NCBI GenBank assembly: GCA_022842445.1 | Contig: JALHPO010000011.1 | Span: 1-64,000 of the forward strand | DNA length: 64,000 nucleotides | Direction: 5' to 3' | Source: Nitrospira sp. | GTDB taxonomy: Bacteria > Nitrospirota > Nitrospiria > Nitrospirales > Nitrospiraceae | Part shown: positions 54,632-62,441 of the stretch, piece by piece | Position numbering within the stretch: position 1 is the first letter of the stretch | Layout of the letters: the number at the start of each line of letters is the position of its first letter | The notes under the pieces: generated by a model | The model's database searches: none | What the model was told of the DNA's origin: nothing | The model's input: the letters and a program-made list of their open reading frames with translations, nothing else | Program-made: the position numbers and the translations under genes

Positions 54632-54646
54632 TGGCCTGTCTATTGC
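54632..54646 (+). promoter_or_regulatory. Sigma-54-type (-24/-12) promoter of the PEP-CTERM gene
   Basis: TGGC (54632-54635) and TTGC (54643-54646) place GG and GC exactly 10 bp apart, the spacing required by RpoN. The start site would be near 54658, with a 74-nt leader. A palindrome TACCTTCAAGGTA follows in the leader near 54666. Regulation of PEP-CTERM genes by RpoN with PrsK/PrsR is established in other bacteria. Confidence 0.65.
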
Positions 54647-54731
54647 TTAGTTCAAGTATACTTTCTACCTTCAAGGTATAAATGAAGCAGAATTAGGATC
54701 GAATCCTATAAAAGAGGAAGGCCGGTTAAAT

Positions 54732-55391
54732 ATGTATAGATTTGCATCTAGAACGATTTTGAGTCTCTTGATGGCGGGAATTATCCCGGTTCTTGGCACC
54801 TCGACAGCAATGGCTGTGACGATCGACTTTGCCGACGGATCGTGGAATGGCGCTCAGGGACAAACATCCTTTTCCTCCGTGGTAGAAGGGACTACCGTTG
54901 GCTTGACGTCTTTGGGTGGGCCGATCACTGTCAATTATAACGGCGGGCCAAGCGGTGATAATTCCGGCAGGGACGGCTTAGGAATTGGCGACGACGAAAT
55001 TACTCAGAGTAGCCCTGAGAGATTGACCATCTCATTTGCCGGTCCAGTAACGCTGCAGACGGTCAATATCACAGACCTCTTCCGGAATGAAGGTGGCATC
55101 GGACGCCACGAAGTCGGCTGGTATAGCATCAATGGGGGAGCGTATTCGTCCTTTGCTGCTGCTTTCGGTCAAATCAATGGGCTCACCAACGGCCTGTTGA
55201 CCCTCAATATTAACGCGCTAAATGTGGACTCCATCACCTTTATGGCCAATCGCGATAGCTACTCAGACTTCTCGGTCCGAGGGCTAACATACACCGCCTC
55301 TGTTCCTGAACCCTCAACCCTCATAATGCTGGGTTTTGGATTCCTCATCGCTGCAGCGTTGTACAGGAGAGGATACTTCCAATCAGTCTGA
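54732..55391 (+). CDS. PEP-CTERM sorting-domain exported protein
   Basis: A 219-residue protein with a signal peptide (LSLLMAGIIPVLGTSTAMA), a Gly/Asn/Ser-rich beta-type body and the C-terminal sorting signal: VPEPSTLIMLGFGFLIAAALYRR, that is Pro-Glu-Pro, a membrane helix and basic residues. Such proteins are cut by an exosortase and go to the cell surface or extracellular matrix. No exosortase gene lies in the window. A GAGGAAGG site precedes the ATG. The gene sits alone between two 110-bp repeats, with a sigma-54-type promoter and its own terminator. Confidence 0.93.
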   Translation: MYRFASRTILSLLMAGIIPVLGTSTAMAVTIDFADGSWNGAQGQTSFSSVVEGTTVGLTSLGGPITVNYNGGPSGDNSGRDGLGIGDDEITQSSPERLTISFAGPVTLQTVNITDLFRNEGGIGRHEVGWYSINGGAYSSFAAAFGQINGLTNGLLTLNINALNVDSITFMANRDSYSDFSVRGLTYTASVPEPSTLIMLGFGFLIAAALYRRGYFQSV

Positions 55392-55425
55392 TGTAAAGAG
55401 CCTCGCATCGATTGTGTACACATAC

Positions 55426-55465
55426 CGCGGGGTCTCCCATCGCTGGGAGATCCCGCGTTTGTTTT
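55426..55465 (+). terminator. Intrinsic terminator of the PEP-CTERM gene
   Basis: A 14-bp stem, CGCGGGGTCTCCCA with TGGGAGATCCCGCG, encloses TCGC and is followed by TTTGTTTT. Confidence 0.92.
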
Positions 55466-55646
55466 ACGGTCCTCCAGAATCTCTTGCTGAAATATAAGAC
55501 CTTCAATCGCGCATTGTCATGCCCCAGGCCATGACTCCGCCTGTGTGATGGCTGATCTGGCAGCTGCCCCCCCCCCCGCGAATATAGGCGCCAATGCCGA
55601 CTTGAGAATTTGGCCTGTTGACCCGTTTCACTGCCCAAGAGGACCA

Positions 55647-56915
55647 TTACGCAGAATACAGGCAGCGAACAATTTCAGTCGTATTGAACAGCATCGCATG
55701 CAGGCGAGTATAGGCCGTGTGGCCGTAGTAGTGATCTCGGACGTTGGTTGATCCGGTACAATCCTTATAGTCGGCCAGCAGGCATCGCCCCTCGCTGGGA
55801 AACCGTACCGCCCGCCGGGCGCATTCCAGCCAGCGCTCGAATCCGTCGTACGGCTCGACCATCTCCCAGAGGATTTTGTTCGCCGCCTTGGCTGCCTCGG
55901 TCGTCGGCATCGCGTCGCTGCCGGCCACGGCCAATTCCTGGACATAATCGCCGCCCCAGGCAATCGGCATTTCCATCGTAATTTGCGGCAACTCCATTTT
56001 CGCGAGCCACGTCTTGCCGTCGGTGCGAAGGTTTCGATGGTTCACAACATGTAAGATCTTCCCCAATCCGGACGGGTCCCATCCATACCGCACCGGCGTC
56101 CCCATCGCGACGACATCGAGAATCGCGCCGTTCAGCAGCGACCGGGTAGCGAGCAGAGGTTCGATGTGCCGAACCATCGCTGCCAACTCAGTCTGGCCGT
56201 TCTGTTCCGCATAGGCGGCGAGAACGCCCAAGAGTTTGGACCGTCCCGTGATCGGACTGGGACAGAGCAGATTCGAGGCCAGCGCCAGCACCAGCCCTGC
56301 GTGCCCATGGGCCTGGACCAGAATCCTATCTTCCCTGCCGAATTTCTGCCTGTCACACAGAGCGCGCAATGAATCAAGCAAGCGGAGGGCCCCGATAGCG
56401 CGGCCCAGGTGATGATGTTCTGAAGACCAGAGGATACGGCGGCAGACGATGGGTGAAGCTATGTGCTGATTGACGGCTTGCTGATACAGCGCCACATAGC
56501 TGTTCGTGAAGTTCCCCGCATCGCCGGCTTGGTCGTCCAAGGATCGCTTCGTCGCGTCATCGTCGGCCAACGGAGGCTTTCTTCCTGCGGCCAGCGATTG
56601 AATGCCGTTGTCTCCCTCCCGCATGAGCGAGAGCAAGGCATCCAGTCCGGACACGCCGCGCGAGTAGCCGCGCTTGAGGCCCCCGACTTCGTCCAGTCGC
56701 TGCACGCCGAAAACATCGGCGCCATGGATCGATCCGTGAAGGAACACAATGGCACGAACACCGGCATGCGCAAGCGTCGCTCCCTGTCGGGCCATGGCAT
56801 CCAGCCAGGCCGGAGAATCCGGCTGCGCGCCGGCTGTCAGTTCGGCTGTCGCCAGACGATCGCCGGGATGCTTCCGTGACAGTTCGTCGTGCTGAAAGTT
56901 GTTTTCGCTCGGCAT
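55647..56915 (-). CDS. Conserved-looking protein of unknown function, alpha/beta-hydrolase-like hints
   Basis: A 422-residue protein without a signal peptide. AIVFLHGSIHGADVFG and ILVQAHGHAGLVLALASNLL recall the oxyanion turn and nucleophile elbow of lipases, but the elbow reads GHAG with no Ser, so catalysis is doubtful. Other parts (WSSEHHHLGRAIGALRLLDSL, GWDPSGLGKILHVVNHRN) are unassigned. Its last 35 codons are duplicated at 54171, marking the boundary of the PEP-CTERM island. The stop at 55647 is close to the right repeat. Confidence 0.65.
   Translation of the reverse strand: MPSENNFQHDELSRKHPGDRLATAELTAGAQPDSPAWLDAMARQGATLAHAGVRAIVFLHGSIHGADVFGVQRLDEVGGLKRGYSRGVSGLDALLSLMREGDNGIQSLAAGRKPPLADDDATKRSLDDQAGDAGNFTNSYVALYQQAVNQHIASPIVCRRILWSSEHHHLGRAIGALRLLDSLRALCDRQKFGREDRILVQAHGHAGLVLALASNLLCPSPITGRSKLLGVLAAYAEQNGQTELAAMVRHIEPLLATRSLLNGAILDVVAMGTPVRYGWDPSGLGKILHVVNHRNLRTDGKTWLAKMELPQITMEMPIAWGGDYVQELAVAGSDAMPTTEAAKAANKILWEMVEPYDGFERWLECARRAVRFPSEGRCLLADYKDCTGSTNVRDHYYGHTAYTRLHAMLFNTTEIVRCLYSA
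55657..55766. repeat. Right 110-bp direct repeat of the PEP-CTERM island
   Basis: It is the resident 3' end of the gene at 55647 (NVRDHYYGHTAYTRLHAML on the minus strand) and pairs with the copy at 54171. The two are 1,486 bp apart. Confidence 0.92.
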
Positions 56916-57021
56916 AGGAAGGCGGTTCTACCGCAAGAAGGCGAGAAAGTGCAATATAACTAGTGAGGCGTGAATGGTGAGGGGTAAGGGGTAGGGAGGA
57001 AGAACAGCATGACAACAAAAT

Positions 57022-57588
57022 TTATCTGGCCACAGAGGGAAGAACCTCGCCATCGGACGCCTGTTTCGGCAGCACGGGAGTCTTGGGCATCACAGCAGTA
57101 GCGGTGCAGAGGTGATTCGCTTCGTCGATGCGGCGGTCGACAATCGTGACCCCTTGCAAATACTCCTGAACAATTTCTTCGCGAGTGAGCTCGATGTCCT
57201 GCTCTGATTCACGCCCCGACCGCTCGCGCACCCGATCGACCATGTGTTCCTTCACCAGCACTCGGATCTGCTTCGCCAGATCCGTGCGGGCCGATAGCTC
57301 GGAGACCCGCTGGCAGACGAGCTTGCCCTTAGCCAAATCACCTTGCCCCTTGCCGATCCAATATCGATCGGACAAATACGGGCCCTGGCTTGTTTCAGCG
57401 GCTTGCCTGATGCCGCCGGACGTATCTGCAGATCGAGTTCCATTCTGATGTTGTGCGAGCTGATCGAAGGAACGTTCGGCCTGCGACCGCACATCTCCCG
57501 GTTCTGCCGCAAGCGCCTCTGGCACCGGCAACCAGCCGGCGCCCCACAAGCCGGCCATGATGACGAGCATCTCGATCCCGTTCTTCAA
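57022..57588 (-). CDS. Exported LPP20-like domain protein
   Basis: A 188-residue protein with a signal peptide (MLVIMAGLWGAGWLPVPEALA). A segment near residues 95-165 (ELSARTDLAKQIRVLVKEHMVDRV to EEIVQEYLQGVTIVDRRID) matches the pattern of LPP20/FlgT-N-like domains in which a helix ARxxLAxQI is followed by a beta strand. It starts with an ATGA overlap behind the stop of the gene at 57585, so the two products are coupled and probably form one envelope system. Confidence 0.65.
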   Translation of the reverse strand: MKNGIEMLVIMAGLWGAGWLPVPEALAAEPGDVRSQAERSFDQLAQHQNGTRSADTSGGIRQAAETSQGPYLSDRYWIGKGQGDLAKGKLVCQRVSELSARTDLAKQIRVLVKEHMVDRVRERSGRESEQDIELTREEIVQEYLQGVTIVDRRIDEANHLCTATAVMPKTPVLPKQASDGEVLPSVAR

Positions 57589-58910
57589 TTCCTGCCTCCC
57601 CGCCCTGGGCCCTGTCCTCTTCCGCCTCTGCCTTCCATGGCCCCGCCGCCTCTGTAATCACCTCCTCCGAACGATCGAGGCGCCACCTGGGAAGGACCGC
57701 GCGGCGCCGGTTGCACCATCGGAGAACGACCTGGATTGAACTGCCTGGCCGCAGGCGAGTGGCTTTCAAAACCCTCTCGCAGCGAAAATCTTGGCGCCGG
57801 TGGATGCCCATCGGAACCAGGCGCTTGCCCGGATCGACCGTTCCGCTCAAGAAACTGTTGCGTGCGCGGCATCGATCGCGACGGCGCCATCGGTTGCCCC
57901 GCCGAGGGCGCAAGGAAAAGATTCGGTCGATGGGCGTCCGTGAAATGGCGCGCGCCCTGCTCCTGCCCGGCACGGGTCTCATTGCCGATGCGGGCTGGTC
58001 TTGTCGGCGCCCGGTGCGTAATCTCGTTCAATGTGCGGGGAGCGTCGGACGAGCCTGGTGCAGACACAATTTCGTACGTCGGCATTCGAGAGGGGGCACT
58101 TCCCGGCACAGGCGGCTGCGGAGGCGATGGAGGCGTCAGCGGGTGCCCGCCGGCAATCACCCGTTGCGCCACGACGATATGCGGGCTGGCCGGATACAGA
58201 GCTTGGGCGCTCGCCAACAAAGCCAGGGCGTGCGGCGAACTCATCCAGGAATGGGAATACCCGACCGGCGACACCAGGACCCAGTCCGTCCAGACTTGGG
58301 AAATCATCGCGTTCGACTGCACACGATTGAGAATGTCCTGCCGCCGGTGTGCCGCCTCCTGTGTTTGCTCGGACGTCGAGGCCGTGCCTAACGCCTGATT
58401 CGCCGCATCGAGCTCCTGTTGCAGTTGCTCATTCTCTGACTTCAATGCCGCCAATTGCACGCGGGCATCTTCACTTTCCCGCAACGCCGCAATGGCTCGC
58501 GCCGCTTCTTCCGTGTCAATCTGCGCCAGAAGATCGACCTTCACGACAATGATTTCACCGTCAAGTGTAGTCCCAATGCGCTGGTCGAGGACAATCACCA
58601 AGCCGGCCGTGTAGGTACGGATCTCGTCTTTGGTGATGTTCATGCCATCTACCACCGTGACACTTTCCAGATAGGTGGCCACCTGTTCGAGCGCGTTCCG
58701 TTTGGCCGATTCGGTGGCAAGCCGGACTGCATCTTCGCGTGTATCGCGGTCTCCCATCCGATACTCCCCCTCCGCGCTAACCGTCCTGACTTCGGCCCGG
58801 GCAGGAGCCGTACCCGCACAGATGGCGATAAGAATGAGGAGAATAAGGAGATGGACAGGAAGACGCTGTGGCCGCGGAGTCACCGGCTGTTGATCTGACC
58901 GATCCGGCAT
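57585..58910 (-). CDS. Exported FlgT-N-like protein with long Pro/Gly/Arg-rich tail
   Basis: A 441-residue protein that I start at ATG 58910 behind GGGGGAG. A signal peptide (LLILLILIAICAGTAPARA) is followed by a FlgT N-terminal-like domain (residues about 45-135: YRMGDRDTREDAVRLATESAKRNALEQVATYLES). Next come a coiled coil (ALKSENEQLQQELDAANQAL) and a region with WVLVSPVGYSHSWMSSP. From about residue 265 it is disordered, rich in Pro, Arg and Gly, ending in GGRGQGPGRGGRN. It shares the domain type with the downstream gene. No flagellar genes are near. Confidence 0.72.
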   Translation of the reverse strand: MPDRSDQQPVTPRPQRLPVHLLILLILIAICAGTAPARAEVRTVSAEGEYRMGDRDTREDAVRLATESAKRNALEQVATYLESVTVVDGMNITKDEIRTYTAGLVIVLDQRIGTTLDGEIIVVKVDLLAQIDTEEAARAIAALRESEDARVQLAALKSENEQLQQELDAANQALGTASTSEQTQEAAHRRQDILNRVQSNAMISQVWTDWVLVSPVGYSHSWMSSPHALALLASAQALYPASPHIVVAQRVIAGGHPLTPPSPPQPPVPGSAPSRMPTYEIVSAPGSSDAPRTLNEITHRAPTRPARIGNETRAGQEQGARHFTDAHRPNLFLAPSAGQPMAPSRSMPRTQQFLERNGRSGQAPGSDGHPPAPRFSLREGFESHSPAARQFNPGRSPMVQPAPRGPSQVAPRSFGGGDYRGGGAMEGRGGRGQGPGRGGRN

Positions 58911-59131
58911 CGTCTTCACTCCCCCGTTCAAGAGGACCGCCGCACTAAGACGCCGCTGGCGGATTTCTTCCGCTTCCTGCTGAATTGTCGAATGATTTCA
59001 CCATACCACCCGCTACCCCGTTTCGCCAGCGACACAACTGATTCCCAACCATCTTGCCTTCCAGAAAATTCGCGTGCTAGGGTACCGGACGTGTGTGGTT
59101 CATCTTGAGGAACATCCCGCGTGAAAGTCCT

Positions 59132-60151
59132 ATGCTAAGCGCCCTCCGATATCTTGCTTTATACTGTGTCGGTCTCACAGTGGTATTCCTTGAAATGACC
59201 GCCGGACTCCCTGCGTACGCAGCGCCGAATCCCGTCGGGGACACCACTGTATCCGCGTCGCCCACGGAACATGTCATCCTCTTCGTTTTAGAAGGCTTCG
59301 ACCAGGACTCGCTGAAGGCCGGGACCATGCCGAGCTTGAGCAAACTGGTGAAAAACGGAGCGGCCACATGGTCTGCGACCGGCGTGAAACCGGCTCTCCG
59401 GCTTCCGACGATGGCGTCGTTGCTCACCGGCCTTCCGGTCGAGAAACATGGCATTACCTGGAACTTCTTTGAAATCAGCCGGGGTTACTCCCGTGCGCCC
59501 AGCCTGTTCGACTACCTCGATTTGAGCGGAGGCCGGGACAGCGCCATTTTCTTCATGGATGAATCTCTGTACCAACTGGCGAGGCCCGAGCCCTACACCG
59601 ATTATCAGCTCTGCGGAGCCTTACGGCCTGAATGCGGTACGGCCAAGATCGTCTCCTACATTCAACAATACTTTCAGAAAGCGGCGAGCGGCCATGGGTA
59701 CGGGCATGCGATTCTCGCTCTCCCGCATCTGTTGGTTGTCCATCTCCCGGAGCCCGGCCGGGCGGGAGTCGCGCATGGCTGGAACTCCAAAGAATATCGC
59801 GAGGCGCTACGTACGGTCGATACGGCCATACAGTCGGTGTTGGATGTATTCAAGCAATATGCGCTGACAAACCGGACGACGGTCATGGTCACGGCACTCA
59901 GCGGAAAGGGAGTCGACCTGGGTGCCGATGCTTCGGCCGCCGATTCGCCGGTAGTCCCCTGGATCGTATCAGGCGTCGGGATCAAACCGGGGCAAGTCAT
60001 TCGCCGGCCGGTCTCGATCATCGACACCGGAGCAACCGTGATGCGCATTCTTGGGCTGGACACCCATACCGAATGGGACAGTACGGCAGTCGAAGAAATC
60101 TTCCAGCCTGCGGCGGCATCCTCAACCGGATCGTCCGCCAAGAAACCGTAA
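59132..60151 (+). CDS. Alkaline-phosphatase-superfamily protein with altered metal ligands
   Basis: A 339-residue exported protein (signal peptide to about residue 31). The family layout is visible: a first strand ending ILFVLEGFDQDSL, the nucleophile helix RLPTMASLLTGLPVEKHGI (Thr93), and a late GATVMRILGLD. The first metal ligand reads Glu54 instead of Asp. The usual DxxGHxxG reads EPGRAGVAHG, and the DHG motif of the last site reads LSGKG. It may be a catalytically weak or inactive phosphodiesterase or sulfatase relative. The start GTG 59093 is an alternative. Confidence 0.72.
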   Translation: MLSALRYLALYCVGLTVVFLEMTAGLPAYAAPNPVGDTTVSASPTEHVILFVLEGFDQDSLKAGTMPSLSKLVKNGAATWSATGVKPALRLPTMASLLTGLPVEKHGITWNFFEISRGYSRAPSLFDYLDLSGGRDSAIFFMDESLYQLARPEPYTDYQLCGALRPECGTAKIVSYIQQYFQKAASGHGYGHAILALPHLLVVHLPEPGRAGVAHGWNSKEYREALRTVDTAIQSVLDVFKQYALTNRTTVMVTALSGKGVDLGADASAADSPVVPWIVSGVGIKPGQVIRRPVSIIDTGATVMRILGLDTHTEWDSTAVEEIFQPAAASSTGSSAKKP

Positions 60152-60156
60152 CGATC

Positions 60157-60621
60157 ATGATTCATGCATCGTCTACACGCCATCGAAACTTCCTGTGCTG
60201 TGGATTGCTCCTGGGACTGCTGGCCATCAGCCCTTTTGAGACAGGATTGGCGAGCGGGCTGCCGCCGGCCCACCTTAAAGAGCACACCATTACCATCGAT
60301 GCGACGAAACTGGTTCCGCCCTCGTGGTGGCAAGTGCCGGGGGTCACTCCATCCATTTGGGCCTCTGATCCTGAATCGCTCGATGCGCCGAAGACCTCCG
60401 AACTGCGAGCACTTGCGTTGAAACCCGGCGCATACAAATTCATCAGCTTTACATTCGATTTCCCCTTTGCCGTGATGCTCGACGGCACACTCGATTTCGC
60501 CGCATCGCTCGATCAATGTATCGAAGGGCGCGGCACCCAGACGCTGGTCGTGCGATGCAAACGCATGTACCCCCACGGCGGCGAACGAGATGATTACTAC
60601 AACCAGAAACCATCGCCATGA
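60157..60621 (+). CDS. Small exported protein of unknown function
   Basis: A 154-residue protein with a signal peptide (FLCCGLLLGLLAISPFETGLA) and a mature domain containing KLVPPSWWQVPG and YKFISFTFDFPFAVMLDGTLDFAASLDQC...RCKRMYPHGGERDD. The start ATG 60157 lies 5 nt behind the stop of the phosphatase-fold gene. Its TGA overlaps the ATG of the HEAT gene (ATGA), so three genes form an operon. No family is recognised. Confidence 0.7.
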   Translation: MIHASSTRHRNFLCCGLLLGLLAISPFETGLASGLPPAHLKEHTITIDATKLVPPSWWQVPGVTPSIWASDPESLDAPKTSELRALALKPGAYKFISFTFDFPFAVMLDGTLDFAASLDQCIEGRGTQTLVVRCKRMYPHGGERDDYYNQKPSP

Positions 60622-61973
60622 CACAGACACTCGAAGATCTGCTGGACGCGCTGGAGGATGTGGATGACGCCACACGCGAAGAAGCCGCCAAGGCGCTGGC
60701 CGAACGAGCAGAGCCCTCGACATTGGATGCGTTGATCCGCGCCTGCGGCGACGACTTCTGGTCCGTGCGCGCCTTCGCCGGTTGCGGGGCGGCCAAAATC
60801 GGCGGACCCAAAGCGACCGAAGCCCTCATCAACCTGTTCAACGATCCCATCATAGAGGTCCGGAACCAGGTCGTCGATGCGGTGGCCACAATGGGACCGG
60901 TGGTCATAGACCGTCTGATCAGCGCCTTGAAAGATGAGCGGTGGCGCGTGCGCGAACATGCCGCCAAGGCCGCTGGTGGGATTAAGAATCCGAAAGCCGT
61001 CGATGCGTTGATCGCCGCCTGCCGGGACCGTGACGGAGCCGTCAAGAGCGCAGCAGCGGAGGCCCTTGGAAAGATCGGGGATGCCAAGGCTGTCCCGGCC
61101 TTGATCAAACTCTTTCGAGACTCCTCCAAGATCGTGCGCGAAACAGCAGGCACGGCATTGATCTATATCGGGCAGCCGTCGGTCGATCCCCTCATTGAGA
61201 ATCTCAAGGACAAGGATTTCGTCGTCCGCTGCCATGCGGCCCGCGCGTTGGGCGGCATGACGACCGACTATCAGATTGGGCGAACCTGGGTGCGCGATGC
61301 AAAAGTAGTCAATGCCTTGATTGCCGCCTTGAAAGATCCGGATCGGGCCGTGCGGGAAGACGCCACTATCGCACTAGGCATGATCGGCGACCCGAGCGCG
61401 ATTGAAGCGCTGATCGAAGCGATGAAGGACGGAGCGGTCAAGCGGCATGCCATTGCGTCGCTCGGCATGATCGGCGACCCGCGCGCCCTCCCGGCGGTCT
61501 TAGACGCGCTGAAGGGAAAAGGGATCAAGCAGGAAGGCTCGCCGACTCCCGGCTGCATCGTAAGTGAAGACGCCTTCATCAAGGAGGCCGCCGCCACGGC
61601 GCTCGGCCAATTCCGCGATCCTCGTGTGATTCCCGATTTGATCGTGTTACTCAAGGACGGCGTACTGCGGGAAAAAGCAGCGGCCGCGCTGGCAGTCATC
61701 GGCGACACGGCTATCGAACCCTTAATCGCCTTCCTCTATGACCCCAAAGCGTCCGAAGTGGAAGCAGAACAAGAACGGGTGCTCTCCTACGCATCCGTCC
61801 GGCTGACCGCCAAGGACGCGCTCAGGCTGATTGCACTCGAAACCCTGGAAAAACTCGGCTGGACACCTCCCGCGGAGGAGCTCGACATCAGTTCCAGCAA
61901 GGCGGACAATCTCCGGGTCGAACGACCGTTGGGCGAGACGGGACGGTTCGGTCCATCGGGCGACATGACCTAG
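60618..61973 (+). CDS. HEAT-repeat protein (PBS-lyase-type repeats)
   Basis: A 451-residue cytoplasmic protein made of about twelve 31-residue repeats, for example DVDDATREEAAKALAERAEP, DERWRVREHAAKAAGGIKN and DPDRAVREDATIALGMIGD. The first unit begins right at the N-terminus. The repeats form a binding solenoid. A cysteine lies in an inserted loop (PTPGCIVSEDAF). It is translated through an ATGA overlap from the exported protein gene. Partner unknown. Confidence 0.9.
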   Translation: MTQTLEDLLDALEDVDDATREEAAKALAERAEPSTLDALIRACGDDFWSVRAFAGCGAAKIGGPKATEALINLFNDPIIEVRNQVVDAVATMGPVVIDRLISALKDERWRVREHAAKAAGGIKNPKAVDALIAACRDRDGAVKSAAAEALGKIGDAKAVPALIKLFRDSSKIVRETAGTALIYIGQPSVDPLIENLKDKDFVVRCHAARALGGMTTDYQIGRTWVRDAKVVNALIAALKDPDRAVREDATIALGMIGDPSAIEALIEAMKDGAVKRHAIASLGMIGDPRALPAVLDALKGKGIKQEGSPTPGCIVSEDAFIKEAAATALGQFRDPRVIPDLIVLLKDGVLREKAAAALAVIGDTAIEPLIAFLYDPKASEVEAEQERVLSYASVRLTAKDALRLIALETLEKLGWTPPAEELDISSSKADNLRVERPLGETGRFGPSGDMT

Positions 61974-61978
61974 CCCGC

Positions 61979-62389
61979 ATGCATGAGTGGGACAGAATTG
62001 AACGGCTCATCCTGTTCGACGGGATCTGCAATTGGTGCAACGCCTGGGTCAATTTCACGATCGACCATGACCCCCATGCGAAACTCAGATTCGGCACGCT
62101 TCAGTCTGAATCAGCGCAACAACTCCTAAAAACCCTTCGCCTCCCAACCAAGGACTTCGAGACCTTTCTGCTCTTGGAGCATGGTCACATCTACACAAAA
62201 TCCACGGCGGCCCTGAGAATCGTGAAACAGTTGTCCGGTTTCTGGCCGTTCTTCTACCTCGGCATCCTGTTTCCCCGTCCCCTTCGTGACGCCCTCTACG
62301 ATTACATCGCGCGCCATCGATACGAGTGGATGGGCAAATCCGACACCTGCCGTGTGCCGACTCCGACGGAACGCGGACGATTCGTGTGA
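61979..62389 (+). CDS. DCC-family thiol-disulfide oxidoreductase-like protein (DUF393)
   Basis: A 136-residue protein. The defining motif is LILFDGICNWCNAWVNF (Asp and two Cys in DGxCxxC), followed by HAKLRFGTLQSESAQQLL and YTKSTAALRIVKQLSG, as in the DUF393/YuxK family, predicted to have a thioredoxin-like fold. It follows the HEAT gene after 5 nt, so the four plus-strand genes 59132-62389 may be one operon. Confidence 0.9.
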   Translation: MHEWDRIERLILFDGICNWCNAWVNFTIDHDPHAKLRFGTLQSESAQQLLKTLRLPTKDFETFLLLEHGHIYTKSTAALRIVKQLSGFWPFFYLGILFPRPLRDALYDYIARHRYEWMGKSDTCRVPTPTERGRFV

Positions 62390-62441
62390 GGCATTCCCAC
62401 GCTTGCCGACATGGGCATGCCTACATCCCGTCAGCTGACAG

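Larger units (their letters stand above)
54206..54731. other. AT-rich region upstream of the PEP-CTERM gene
   Basis: About 525 nt without a gene. It contains the rest of the left repeat and the regulatory elements listed separately. Its AT content is the highest in the window, unlike the flanking genes. Confidence 0.6.

Noticed and set aside
55569..55583. Run of C residues after the PEP-CTERM gene
   Set aside because: It is a homopolymer in a gap outside any gene. It could be slippage-prone but nothing depends on it.
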